Shown here piece after piece: positions 1-5,951 of a stretch of DNA of 5,951 nucleotides. A model generated the notes under the pieces. It was not told the origin of the DNA, did not search any database, and was given only the letters and a program-made list of their open reading frames with translations. Position 1 is the stretch's first letter, and each line of letters opens with the position of its first letter. The stretch comes from JAGXLC01 sp964472385 (lineage in GTDB: Bacteria > Bacteroidota > Bacteroidia > Bacteroidales > UBA12077), in NCBI GenBank assembly GCA_964472385.1, contig CAYYLT010000217.1, positions 1 through 5,951 of the forward strand, written 5' to 3'. The translations under genes and the position numbers were made by a program.

Positions 1-5
1 CTAAA

Positions 6-10
6 AAGGA
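6..10 (+). promoter_or_regulatory. Ribosome binding site deciding the start of the first gene
   Basis: AAGGA lies 5 nt before the ATG at 16. It overlaps the alternative ATG at 10 and so cannot serve that codon, which favours 16 as the start. The preceding bases are A-rich. Confidence 0.5.
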
Positions 11-15
11 TGAAG

Positions 16-1218
16 ATGAAATTTAGATATAGATTGACATACAAGGATTTCAAAAGATACTTCTTAAACCGCATGAAGGGTCAAGAGAAGCATGCTTTTG
101 AAAAGCGGATGATGCGGAATGCTTTTGATGCGGAAGCCTACGACGGGCTGACACGACTGGATAAACAACAGCTGGATATGGATATATCCGCTTTGAAAAA
201 GGGTATTACCCGACGGACAAACAACAGCCGCCTTCTTGTGCCTTATTGGTTTCGGTATGCAGCCACAATCCTTCTGCTGATTGGTATAGGGGTGGGGTTT
301 TATATTTTGAAAGAACCTTTTAAACGAGAAAAGGTTGTCAGCCAGTCGGTAACCGATAGTTCGGATCAGGAGGATCATGAAACTTCTGCCGGTCCGGTAT
401 TCGAAAATGAACCTTACAGCGAGAAGCAGTCCGTTCAGCAAGGAACAAAGGTTGAAAAGGATCATTTTGCAGCAAAAGCGCAAACTGAAAGCCCGCAAAT
501 TGAAAGTGGGCCGGAGGAACGGGATTTAAAAAAAACGCGGAAGGGAACCTCGAAAGTTGCCCCACAAGTTGCGATTCCTGAAAAACAACGAACGTTGGCA
601 CAGCCGGTTGAGAATCCATGTGCATCTCAAAGGCTAAAAATTCCATCCGGCATAGAAAAAGACCGGCCACTGGAAACCCTGGCTGCGAAACCGGTTAAAA
701 TTCAAAAGATATCACATCAAGCCATTGCTGTCCACCCTGATGAAAGGGTCGTCGGACTTGATATATTATCTGCCGGGGATATGAAAGGGCGAAAACAGGA
801 TTCTTCTGTGATGGTAACCCTGAATGGGCGACAACAATCCACTGATGAAATGGTGCAGATTAGTGAAACAGGTATCACAGCGCAATCAAGTATTCAAAGA
901 CAACCTGTTTTAACTGAGGCCGGAGCGCGTCCTCCCCAGGGCATGAATATGAAGCAGTATAAAGCGGAGTTGCTAAAAAGGATCAACGATTCCGCTCTTT
1001 CCGCTTTCCCGGGAGAACATCACATTAAAGTTGCTTTTAAGGTGAACGGGCAGGGCATGCTCTCCGGTTTTCAATTTGACCATTATCCCGATTCGACCTT
1101 CGTCAGTGAAATACAGTCAGCGATGGAAACTATAGGTCCATGGATCCCTGCCACACAAAAAGGAGACACCATTTCTTCCCGGCAACAGATGGAGCTAAAC
1201 CTCGTGGTGGGAAAATGA
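16..1218 (+). CDS. Membrane anti-sigma-like protein with TonB C-terminal-type domain
   Basis: Using the ATG at 16 the product is 400 aa. Residues 1-45 hold a helical, charged segment (YKDFKRYFLNRMKGQEKHAF, then an F-D-A-E-A-Y-D-G-L stretch). This resembles the short cytoplasmic N-terminus of Bacteroidota anti-sigma/TonB hybrid proteins, which bind an ECF sigma factor. One transmembrane helix follows at about 80-98 (RYAATILLLIGIGVGFYIL). Residues about 100-310 are a low-complexity linker rich in K, E, Q, S and P. Residues about 312-400 look like a TonB C-terminal fold: a YKAELLKRI helix, VAFKVNGQGMLSGF strands and the hallmark GPWIPATQKGD at about 374-384. Relatives often carry a carboxypeptidase-regulatory-like beta domain before this part; I cannot recognise one here. 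TAA at bases 2-4, in another frame, may end an upstream gene, as expected for a sigma/anti-sigma operon; this is inference. The reading frame is open to the left edge, so an earlier start is not excluded. ATG at 10 is also possible. The family call is fairly sure; anti-sigma activity is inferred. Confidence 0.82.
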   Translation: MKFRYRLTYKDFKRYFLNRMKGQEKHAFEKRMMRNAFDAEAYDGLTRLDKQQLDMDISALKKGITRRTNNSRLLVPYWFRYAATILLLIGIGVGFYILKEPFKREKVVSQSVTDSSDQEDHETSAGPVFENEPYSEKQSVQQGTKVEKDHFAAKAQTESPQIESGPEERDLKKTRKGTSKVAPQVAIPEKQRTLAQPVENPCASQRLKIPSGIEKDRPLETLAAKPVKIQKISHQAIAVHPDERVVGLDILSAGDMKGRKQDSSVMVTLNGRQQSTDEMVQISETGITAQSSIQRQPVLTEAGARPPQGMNMKQYKAELLKRINDSALSAFPGEHHIKVAFKVNGQGMLSGFQFDHYPDSTFVSEIQSAMETIGPWIPATQKGDTISSRQQMELNLVVGK

Positions 1219-1235
1219 CCTGGTATCAGGTTATT
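1214..1235. terminator. Small hairpin between convergent stop codons, possible bidirectional terminator
   Basis: AATGACCTG (1214-1222) pairs with CAGGTTATT (1227-1235) around a GTAT loop: nine pairs, one of them G-U on the plus strand. The stem includes the TGA stop of the upstream gene (1216-1218) and the TTA (reverse-strand TAA stop) of the facing gene (1231-1233). It is preceded by AAAA and followed by a weak T-rich run, so it could end transcripts from both sides. The stem is short and no strong T tract follows, so this is tentative. Confidence 0.35.
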
Positions 1236-2253
1236 CCAATACATGTTTGTAATTTTCGACATTATTTCCCGCAAAAGGCTTAGCAGCGCGCACTAAACCT
1301 TCCATTTCCGATTGGGATAATTTCTTCAGGTTTTTAAGCACCCCGACGTTATGCTCCAGATGTTCCATGGTTGCACAACCACTGCATAAGGTGGATACCG
1401 GTAAAGAATAGACATATTGATGCAATTGTGCCATGGAAATGCCCGTTCCTTCTACCACATCCGGTATGTCTTCCGTGTCCAGCGATTTGGGTGTGATGTC
1501 AAATCTTCTGCCACTGATGCTTCCGCCTGCCATGCTTTTCATAGCAATGACACCATATTTTCTGTCAAGCAGCACCGGAAGCACATTTTTCTGAAAAGAG
1601 GCAAAGCTGGGATCGCAAATATTTAGGGGTAACTGACAGGTATCCATTTCAATGCCTTGTTTTTCAAGGAAAGATAAAAAGTACAAATGGGTTTCAGGAT
1701 TATGATGGCCCGTAAAACCAATGTATCTTGCCTTACCTTTTTCTTTGGCTTCCAGAAATGCATCCACTACGCCACCTTTTATGCGGTTGTCCACATCTTC
1801 CGGTGAACTGATATGATGCATTTGCCAAAGATCTACGTAATCCGTTTTGAGTGCCCGAAGCGATTCATCCAGATGTTTGCGTGCACCCAATCCTGTTTTA
1901 GCCGGACTTTTGGTCATCATGAAGATGTGTTCGCGGTATTTTGGCGTCAGAAAGCGACCCATCAACTCTTCTGATTTTCCACGGTGATAAACCCGGGAAT
2001 TGTCATAGAAACGTACCCCCAGCTCAATAGAGCGTTCAGCCAACCTTTCAGCTTCTTTGTCTGTGTCTGTACGACCCAGATGATGCCCTCCCATACAAAA
2101 GGCCGTAACTTTTTGGCCGCCACGGGTGAGCGTCCGCTTGGGAAGGACTTCTCCAAATTTATCAGACGAGGCAGAGGCCCAGCTCCATTTATATAAAAGA
2201 CTTGCCAAAGCACCTGCTGAAAGCTTTTTGAGAAATTGCCTGCGGTTTTCCAT
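1231..2253 (-). CDS. Tat-exported aldo/keto reductase
   Basis: The product is 340 aa. Aldo/keto reductases perform NAD(P)H-dependent carbonyl reduction in a TIM barrel. The catalytic tetrad is intact: D84 (RFYDNSRVY), Y89, K115 (MMTKSP) and H146 (DLWQMHH). Other family marks are GVRFYDNSRVYHRGKSEELMGR-like spacing at 79-100, DYVDLWQMH at 138-146, KARYIGFTGH at 174-183 and the late STLCSGCATMEHLEHNV segment at 287-303, where cofactor binding is expected. The N-terminus carries a twin-arginine signal: NRRQFLKKL at 3-11, a hydrophobic stretch (AGALASLL) and an ASA site at 26-28, so export to the periplasm as a folded, cofactor-loaded enzyme is likely. The substrate cannot be told from sequence. 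No Shine-Dalgarno sequence is visible before the ATG, which is common in Bacteroidota. It converges on the anti-sigma-like gene with a 12-bp gap and diverges from the patatin gene, so it is probably transcribed alone. Confidence 0.93.
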   Translation of the reverse strand: MENRRQFLKKLSAGALASLLYKWSWASASSDKFGEVLPKRTLTRGGQKVTAFCMGGHHLGRTDTDKEAERLAERSIELGVRFYDNSRVYHRGKSEELMGRFLTPKYREHIFMMTKSPAKTGLGARKHLDESLRALKTDYVDLWQMHHISSPEDVDNRIKGGVVDAFLEAKEKGKARYIGFTGHHNPETHLYFLSFLEKQGIEMDTCQLPLNICDPSFASFQKNVLPVLLDRKYGVIAMKSMAGGSISGRRFDITPKSLDTEDIPDVVEGTGISMAQLHQYVYSLPVSTLCSGCATMEHLEHNVGVLKNLKKLSQSEMEGLVRAAKPFAGNNVENYKHVLE

Positions 2254-2306
2254 GGTTATCTGGTTATGAAGATGATATTAATTGTACTTAAGATGAACCA
2301 TATATT

Positions 2307-2320
2307 GCCAAAGATTTGGC
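2307..2320. promoter_or_regulatory. Interrupted palindrome upstream of the reductase
   Basis: GCCAAA and TTTGGC form perfect 6-bp arms around a 2-bp centre, 53 bp before the reductase start. On the minus strand the same bases read AATCTTTG, one base short of the Bacteroidota -7 consensus TAnnTTTG. It could be an operator or part of the promoter. No matching -33 element was seen, so the call is weak. Confidence 0.25.
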
Positions 2321-2374
2321 TTTGATTGATTGATAGATCGAGTGGAGTTAACCTTATGGCATTTATGATTAAGT

Positions 2375-2418
2375 CTTTATATATGGAAATAGTTTATTAT
2401 TGCCACCAATATATAAAG
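2375..2418. repeat. 10-bp perfect inverted repeat in the divergent spacer
   Basis: CTTTATATAT (2375-2384) is the exact reverse complement of ATATATAAAG (2409-2418), with a 24-nt spacer. GG (2385-2386) and CC (2406-2407) add two pairs if A2408 bulges. It may be a hairpin or a regulator site shared by the divergent genes, but its AT content makes chance occurrence quite possible. Confidence 0.4.
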
Positions 2419-2599
2419 TATCCATGTTATAACAATTTAGATTATCATTATGTTCATGGTAATGTATCCTAAGGCATGACTGCCATATACCAGGGGCAGC
2501 AGGTTTTTTTCCTACCAGGTTCATCACTTATTTGCGGATTTGGTATGACGAAAGATTTATTTTTCCCGGATGATATAGCCATTTTTTTTATGCAAACAT

Positions 2600-2607
2600 T
2601 AATTTTG
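2600..2607 (+). promoter_or_regulatory. Bacteroidota-type -7 promoter element for the patatin gene
   Basis: TAATTTTG matches the TAnnTTTG -7 consensus of Bacteroidota primary sigma factors. Transcription would begin near 2612-2615, giving an untranslated leader of about 65 nt before the ATG at 2680. No clear TTTG/TTG -33 element lies at the right distance. If used, it makes translation from 2476 impossible on this transcript, which supports the downstream start. Confidence 0.4.
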
Positions 2608-2679
2608 TATATTAAACTTTTATCCTATACAGGATTTCCGATCATCATGGATCATACAGGTTCAATCTACCAATGGGAG

Positions 2680-4962
2680 ATGCGCACAAAAATAATTTTC
2701 TTCTCGGGTATTATCATGTTATTGTTGTTTTCTACACGGATGGCTTATGCCCGGCCTGCCGATTCTATTGATAATCCCAGGGTTGGATTGGTTTTGAGTG
2801 GGGGAGCAGCGAAAGGGTTGGCTCATATCGGTGTGTTAAAGGTGCTTGAGGAGGCCGGCATTCGTCCGGATTACATAGCCGGTACCAGTATAGGTGCCAT
2901 TATCGGGGGGCTCTATTCCCTGGGATATACTTCGGAAAATCTGATGACACTTGTAGATTCCATCGATTGGGATAAGATATTAACTGACCGGGTACCCCTC
3001 CATAAAATCGCAATGGAAGAAAAATATGATTATCAGCGTTATATTCTTGAATTCCCGGTTGTGAACGGAAAATTTAAGCTACCCTCGGGATTGAACGAGG
3101 GCTATCAGTTGGAGCGTTTGTTTAATGATCTGACATGGAGTGCAACAGGGATACATGATTTTGACCGTTTACCGATACCTTTTCATTGTATGGCAGTGGA
3201 TATTCTTGACGGGCAACCCGTAGAGCTTGATTCCGGTTACCTCTCCACAGCCATCCGTTCCAGTATGGCCATACCTGGAGCATTTGCGCCGGTTAGAAAA
3301 GATTCGATGTTGCTGGTGGATGGCGGGGTCATTCGAAATTTTCCGGTTCAGGAAGTAAAGGATATGGGCGCGGATATTGTTATCGGGGTTTATGTTGGAT
3401 TTGAAAAAGATGTTACCCCGGATGACCTTTTCTCCCTAACCGATGTCCTTAGACGAACGGCTTCCATGTATGGGGTGCTGGATTCAAAAAAACAAATGGA
3501 AAAGGTGGATCTGCTTATTCAACCCGATATGGAAGGCATACAGGCTTATGATTTTATGAGTGGCCGGAAAATTGCCCAACGAGGAGAAGAAGCCACGCGG
3601 GATGTATTGGATAGCCTGAAGCAGATCGCCAGGCAGATGAAATTCAGGTATAACCCTGTTGAAAAGCTACAGGGGCCCGATTATATCTATATTTCAGATG
3701 TTGAAGTGAATCATCTCGACTATGTGGATGGTCCTTTTGTGATTGGTAAAGGAGGTATCTTTCCCGGTCAATATGTTACCAAAAAGACATTAAATGAAGC
3801 CATTGAAAATATTTTCGGCACCCGGTATTTTTATAAGGTAAACTACAGACTGAAGAAAGTGGAAGGGGAGCTCTATAAACTTATATATGCAGTAAAAGAG
3901 AGAAATCCTGTTTTTATTAAAGGCGCCCTTCACACCGATAATGTTCAGGGTAGCGGACTGATACTGAACAGTACATTCAGGAATTTTGTGCTTCCTGCCT
4001 CTAAAGTTAACCTGACCCTCAATATTGCTGAACAACCAGGGATAAAATTCAGTATCAATAAGTATCATGGGAAAAAACAGTATTTGATTGGAAATTTGTT
4101 TACCAACTGGCATCGCAGCAATTTGCCGGTTTTTTTCAAAGACGAAAAAGTGGGCCGGTATATCCATGGTATGTTCAGAGGCGGTATAGGAGGCAAGTAT
4201 TCTTTGAATTTTAACCAACAGTTTGGTTTGGACATGGCTTATGAAAGCAGCACCATTTATCCCGATGTTGCGGCACAAAACATTTCTACGGATGTCAATT
4301 TTGATTTTGAAAACTATGGATTTGGGGGTATTGCATTAAAAGGGTATTATCGCATGAATACCCACAATGATTTGTATTTTCCGACAAAAGGCACCCAGCT
4401 GCTGGTCTCCTTTAAACGGGTTTTCAAGCCCATTTCAAAATACAGGATAGAAGGCAATCAGACCCTTGATGAGCAGATTTTCCGTTTAAATCTGACTCCT
4501 TTTAATGCATTTTATTTTCATTTTGACCATTACTATGATGTATCCAGGCGTTTTTCTCTGAAACTGGGCTCCTCCGCGGGTATCGTCTCCAATGGTACAC
4601 CGGTCACCAATAACTATGCCCTCGGGGGGGTGATGGCATATGATGCTATTAAATATGAACCCATGGCCGGCTTTCAATTTGGAGAACAAATAACGCCTAA
4701 TTTCTTGAAAATAAACGCAGGATTGGATATGAAACTTTCTTCCAGGCTGTTTGTTACTTTGGAGACCCATATGGCGCATACCACAGAAAAAGTTGATCAA
4801 ATGTATACTACCCTGTTAAATTCGCCGTGGAATGATTACCTGAAAGGTTATGCCGCCGGCGTGCGGTTCAATTCGGTATTGGGTCCCCTGGTCATTATGG
4901 TCGGAGATAACCTGTCAGATCATAAAGCGCGATGGTACGTAAATTTGGGCTATACCTTCTGA
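2680..4962 (+). CDS. Patatin-like phospholipase with POTRA and outer-membrane beta-barrel
   Basis: The product is 760 aa from the ATG at 2680, which begins a clear signal peptide: MRTK, a hydrophobic core to about residue 18, and an AYA cleavage site at 22-24. The patatin domain spans about 35-320: oxyanion loop GGAAKG at 41-46, nucleophile elbow GTSIG at 68-72 (S70), and DGG at 214-216 (D214), giving the Ser-Asp dyad of patatin lipases. A single POTRA-like segment follows at about 335-408. The rest, about 410-760, alternates in beta-strand fashion and ends WYVNLGYTF with the terminal Phe typical of BamA-assembled barrels. This order matches type Vd autotransporters such as PlpD and FplA, which act as phospholipases anchored in the outer membrane. 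Whether the lipase faces outwards or is released here is unknown. An in-frame ATG at 2647, with AGGA 12 nt before it, is a weaker alternative, and the frame is open back to 2476. GGGAG directly abuts the chosen ATG, too close for a good ribosome site. The gene stands alone. Confidence 0.93.
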   Translation: MRTKIIFFSGIIMLLLFSTRMAYARPADSIDNPRVGLVLSGGAAKGLAHIGVLKVLEEAGIRPDYIAGTSIGAIIGGLYSLGYTSENLMTLVDSIDWDKILTDRVPLHKIAMEEKYDYQRYILEFPVVNGKFKLPSGLNEGYQLERLFNDLTWSATGIHDFDRLPIPFHCMAVDILDGQPVELDSGYLSTAIRSSMAIPGAFAPVRKDSMLLVDGGVIRNFPVQEVKDMGADIVIGVYVGFEKDVTPDDLFSLTDVLRRTASMYGVLDSKKQMEKVDLLIQPDMEGIQAYDFMSGRKIAQRGEEATRDVLDSLKQIARQMKFRYNPVEKLQGPDYIYISDVEVNHLDYVDGPFVIGKGGIFPGQYVTKKTLNEAIENIFGTRYFYKVNYRLKKVEGELYKLIYAVKERNPVFIKGALHTDNVQGSGLILNSTFRNFVLPASKVNLTLNIAEQPGIKFSINKYHGKKQYLIGNLFTNWHRSNLPVFFKDEKVGRYIHGMFRGGIGGKYSLNFNQQFGLDMAYESSTIYPDVAAQNISTDVNFDFENYGFGGIALKGYYRMNTHNDLYFPTKGTQLLVSFKRVFKPISKYRIEGNQTLDEQIFRLNLTPFNAFYFHFDHYYDVSRRFSLKLGSSAGIVSNGTPVTNNYALGGVMAYDAIKYEPMAGFQFGEQITPNFLKINAGLDMKLSSRLFVTLETHMAHTTEKVDQMYTTLLNSPWNDYLKGYAAGVRFNSVLGPLVIMVGDNLSDHKARWYVNLGYTF

Positions 4963-5044
4963 TGAATTTTCCTTTTCCCCTTGACCATTTCAATTTTAAC
5001 GCATTTTTTCATTTTTCTGCGGATTTGTCAAACATTTTGGTTAT

Positions 5045-5159
5045 CCTCTATTATGCTTGTGACAAGTTTTGGGCAGATACAAGCCGACGACGTAATCACC
5101 TGCTTCGGAGCTTACGCAACGCAGCAGATGCCTAAAAATTGAAACATGAATAATACAGG
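5045..5159. repeat. 115-bp imperfect palindromic repeat element (copy A)
   Basis: The left end begins CCTCTATTAT (5045-5054), followed by CAAGTTTTGGGCA (5063-5075). The right end, read in reverse complement from 5159, begins CCTGTATTAT and continues to CAATTTTTAGGCA. The two ends match at 24 of 31 positions without gaps. The middle adds CGTAA (5091-5095) against TTACG (5112-5116), with a GCT-TCGG-AGC tip at 5102-5111, so the whole element can fold into one long hairpin. Similarity stops at the CCT ends, which defines the borders. No target-site duplication or open frame is seen. It lies between the convergent patatin and coiled-coil genes and may act as a terminator for both. It resembles a MITE or REP-like element; the family name is unknown to me. 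Confidence 0.75.
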
Positions 5160-5232
5160 TTCGATTTTGAGCAACAGCGAAGAAGTTGGACTTTGTAGAC
5201 AAACCCTATATAAAACGACCCGATGACATTTG

Positions 5233-5712
5233 TTATGAATCTTCGGTTTGGTTAATTTTCATCAGCCAGGCACACGTTTCATAATCTTCCAGAGCCTGAT
5301 AATGGTTTAGCAGCTTTTCCTTAAAAGCCGGATCTCCATAATATGGATGTGTTTCATTGTATGGTAATTCTCCGGATATGGTTTTTTTGAAGCTTTCTTC
5401 TTTACTCAGCGTTTGTTTCCTGATATGATTGCCTTCGGAAGAGACGCCTATATGCTCGGACTCTTCCCGCATATTTTTGCGATAATGCATTATGAATCGG
5501 TTGATGTTGTGCTGTATCCTTATGGCCTCTTCATTTTCTTCAAGGTATTTTTTGTTTTGTTCACGCATTTTACGGATTTTAGTGCTTCGCTCCCTGGAGA
5601 CCGGTTCAGCCAGAAGTTTTCTGATGGCCTGGTTGTTGGCTTCTACTATTTGTAGATTGTGTTTTACTCTGGCTTTTAAATGGTTTTCTGTTTGATGCAG
5701 ATGTTCAATCAT
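5233..5712 (-). CDS. Hypothetical coiled-coil protein
   Basis: The product is 159 aa and I do not recognise the family. It has no signal peptide or membrane segment, so it is probably cytoplasmic. Residues about 1-82 are strongly helical and charged, with spaced hydrophobic positions suggesting one or two coiled coils broken near P37. Residues about 83-115 are polar and likely flexible. Residues about 116-155 form a second part with LPYNETHPYYGDPAFKEKLL and then a helix (NHYQALEDYETCAWLMKI) holding the only Cys, C147. Length, a very good ribosome binding site and coherent composition support a real gene. It converges on the patatin gene 270 bp away, with a palindromic repeat between them, and a second copy of that repeat starts about 190 bp upstream of its start codon. 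No function can be given; a small structural or adaptor role is only a guess. Confidence 0.75.
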   Translation of the reverse strand: MIEHLHQTENHLKARVKHNLQIVEANNQAIRKLLAEPVSRERSTKIRKMREQNKKYLEENEEAIRIQHNINRFIMHYRKNMREESEHIGVSSEGNHIRKQTLSKEESFKKTISGELPYNETHPYYGDPAFKEKLLNHYQALEDYETCAWLMKINQTEDS

Positions 5713-5717
5713 TTTTA

Positions 5718-5725
5718 CCTCCTTT
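5718..5725 (-). promoter_or_regulatory. Strong Shine-Dalgarno site of the coiled-coil gene
   Basis: On the minus strand AAAGGAGG lies 5 nt before the ATG at 5712. It is a near-perfect anti-16S match and fixes the start. It stands out because the reductase and patatin genes here have no well-placed Shine-Dalgarno site. Confidence 0.75.
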
Positions 5726-5901
5726 ACATTCTTTGCTTCATGTAATGCATTAGACCCTGATCAGATTGTCATGAAATGAACTGTAACGATTGGTGGTCTC
5801 TGATTTAGAAACAATAAGCACAGCATAATTGTTGAGGCTTTTCGTGGAAGATTTTTGTTCATTCGTCAATAAATAGGATTTGCGGGAAAACGCTTATATA
5901 G

Positions 5902-5951
5902 CCTGTATTATTCATGCGTCAAGTTTTGGGTAGATGCAAGGCGTCGAAAGC
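5902..5951. repeat. Second copy of the palindromic repeat, cut by the window edge (copy B)
   Basis: The first 15 bases, CCTGTATTATTCATG, are the exact reverse complement of the right end of copy A (5145-5159). The next part, from CAAGTTTTGGG at 5920, matches the left arm of copy A at 24 of 28 positions. Only the left arm (50 bp) lies in the window; the tip and right arm should follow. It sits upstream of the coiled-coil gene. Bases 5726-5901 between them show no gene and no clear promoter. Confidence 0.75.

Larger units (their letters stand above)
2254..2679. other. AT-rich spacer between divergent genes
   Basis: These 426 bp separate the reductase start from the chosen patatin start and must hold both promoters. 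Visible items are a GCCAAA/TTTGGC dyad, a short TTGA-type tandem run (about 2322-2334), a 10-bp perfect inverted repeat at 2375-2418, and a -7-like element at 2600-2607. The plus-strand frame from 2476 is open here and merges into the patatin gene, but its translation has no signal peptide or domain features, so I treat it as untranslated. Confidence 0.6.

Noticed and set aside
64..670. Two overlapping minus-strand open frames inside the anti-sigma-like gene
   Set aside because: They overlap each other and the plus-strand gene, whose domains read through correctly. They have no supporting signals of their own.
3790..4278. Minus-strand open frame of 162 codons inside the patatin gene
   Set aside because: It lies wholly antisense to well-supported coding sequence and its translation has no recognisable domain or plausible composition. 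It is a shadow frame.
4932..5135. Plus-strand open frame of 67 codons after the patatin gene
   Set aside because: It starts inside the patatin gene in another frame and ends inside the palindromic repeat. It has no ribosome site or domain.
5045..5159. Integron attC-type recombination site
   Set aside because: The size and folding are similar, but the conserved RYYYAAC and GTTRRRY core sites are not found at the ends, and no integrase or cassette array is present.
5413..5695. Two plus-strand open frames opposite the coiled-coil gene
   Set aside because: The minus-strand frame has a strong Shine-Dalgarno site and protein-like composition. The plus-strand frames are hydrophobic shadow translations without start signals.
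5757..5764. CTGATCAG perfect palindrome upstream of the coiled-coil gene
   Set aside because: An 8-bp palindrome is expected by chance in a window of this size and nothing else marks it as an operator.
5045..5951. CRISPR array or composite transposon made by the two repeats
   Set aside because: There are only two copies about 860 bp apart, each a long palindrome with no regular spacers, and no transposase lies between them.

Overview
The window looks like a piece of a Bacteroidota chromosome, probably Bacteroidales/Marinilabiliales-like, although the exact lineage cannot be fixed from sequence alone. Three things suggest this: a membrane anti-sigma-like protein that ends in a TonB C-terminal-type domain, a long patatin phospholipase fused to a POTRA and outer-membrane beta-barrel, and a TAnnTTTG-type -7 promoter element. 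Base composition is moderate, with AT-rich spacers. No rRNA, tRNA, CRISPR array, transposase or integrase was seen.

Layout from left to right. (1) 16-1218 (+): single-pass inner-membrane protein with an anti-sigma-like N-terminus, a long charged periplasmic linker and a TonB-like C-terminal domain. It is probably the downstream partner of a sigma-factor gene lying off the left edge. (2) 1231-2253 (-): Tat-exported aldo/keto reductase with an intact D-Y-K-H tetrad. It converges on gene 1 with a 12-bp gap that forms a small hairpin. (3) 2254-2679: a 426-bp AT-rich spacer between divergent genes, holding two inverted repeats and a Bacteroidota-type -7 element. (4) 2680-4962 (+): 760-aa patatin/POTRA/beta-barrel protein resembling type Vd autotransporters. 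The open frame extends 68 codons further upstream, but the signal peptide places the start at 2680. (5) 4963-5232: convergent spacer holding a 115-bp nearly palindromic repeat. (6) 5233-5712 (-): 159-aa coiled-coil protein of unknown function with an unusually strong Shine-Dalgarno sequence. (7) 5713-5951: its upstream region, ending in the start of a second copy of the same palindromic repeat, cut by the window edge.

The genes do not form one pathway. Genes 1, 2 and 4 all act at or beyond the inner membrane: a signalling/TonB-like membrane protein, a periplasmic reductase and an outer-membrane lipase. Each seems to be its own transcription unit. The most distinctive item is the pair of imperfect palindromes, a small dispersed repeat family that brackets the coiled-coil gene. 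I found no convincing sign of a new defence or mobile system.
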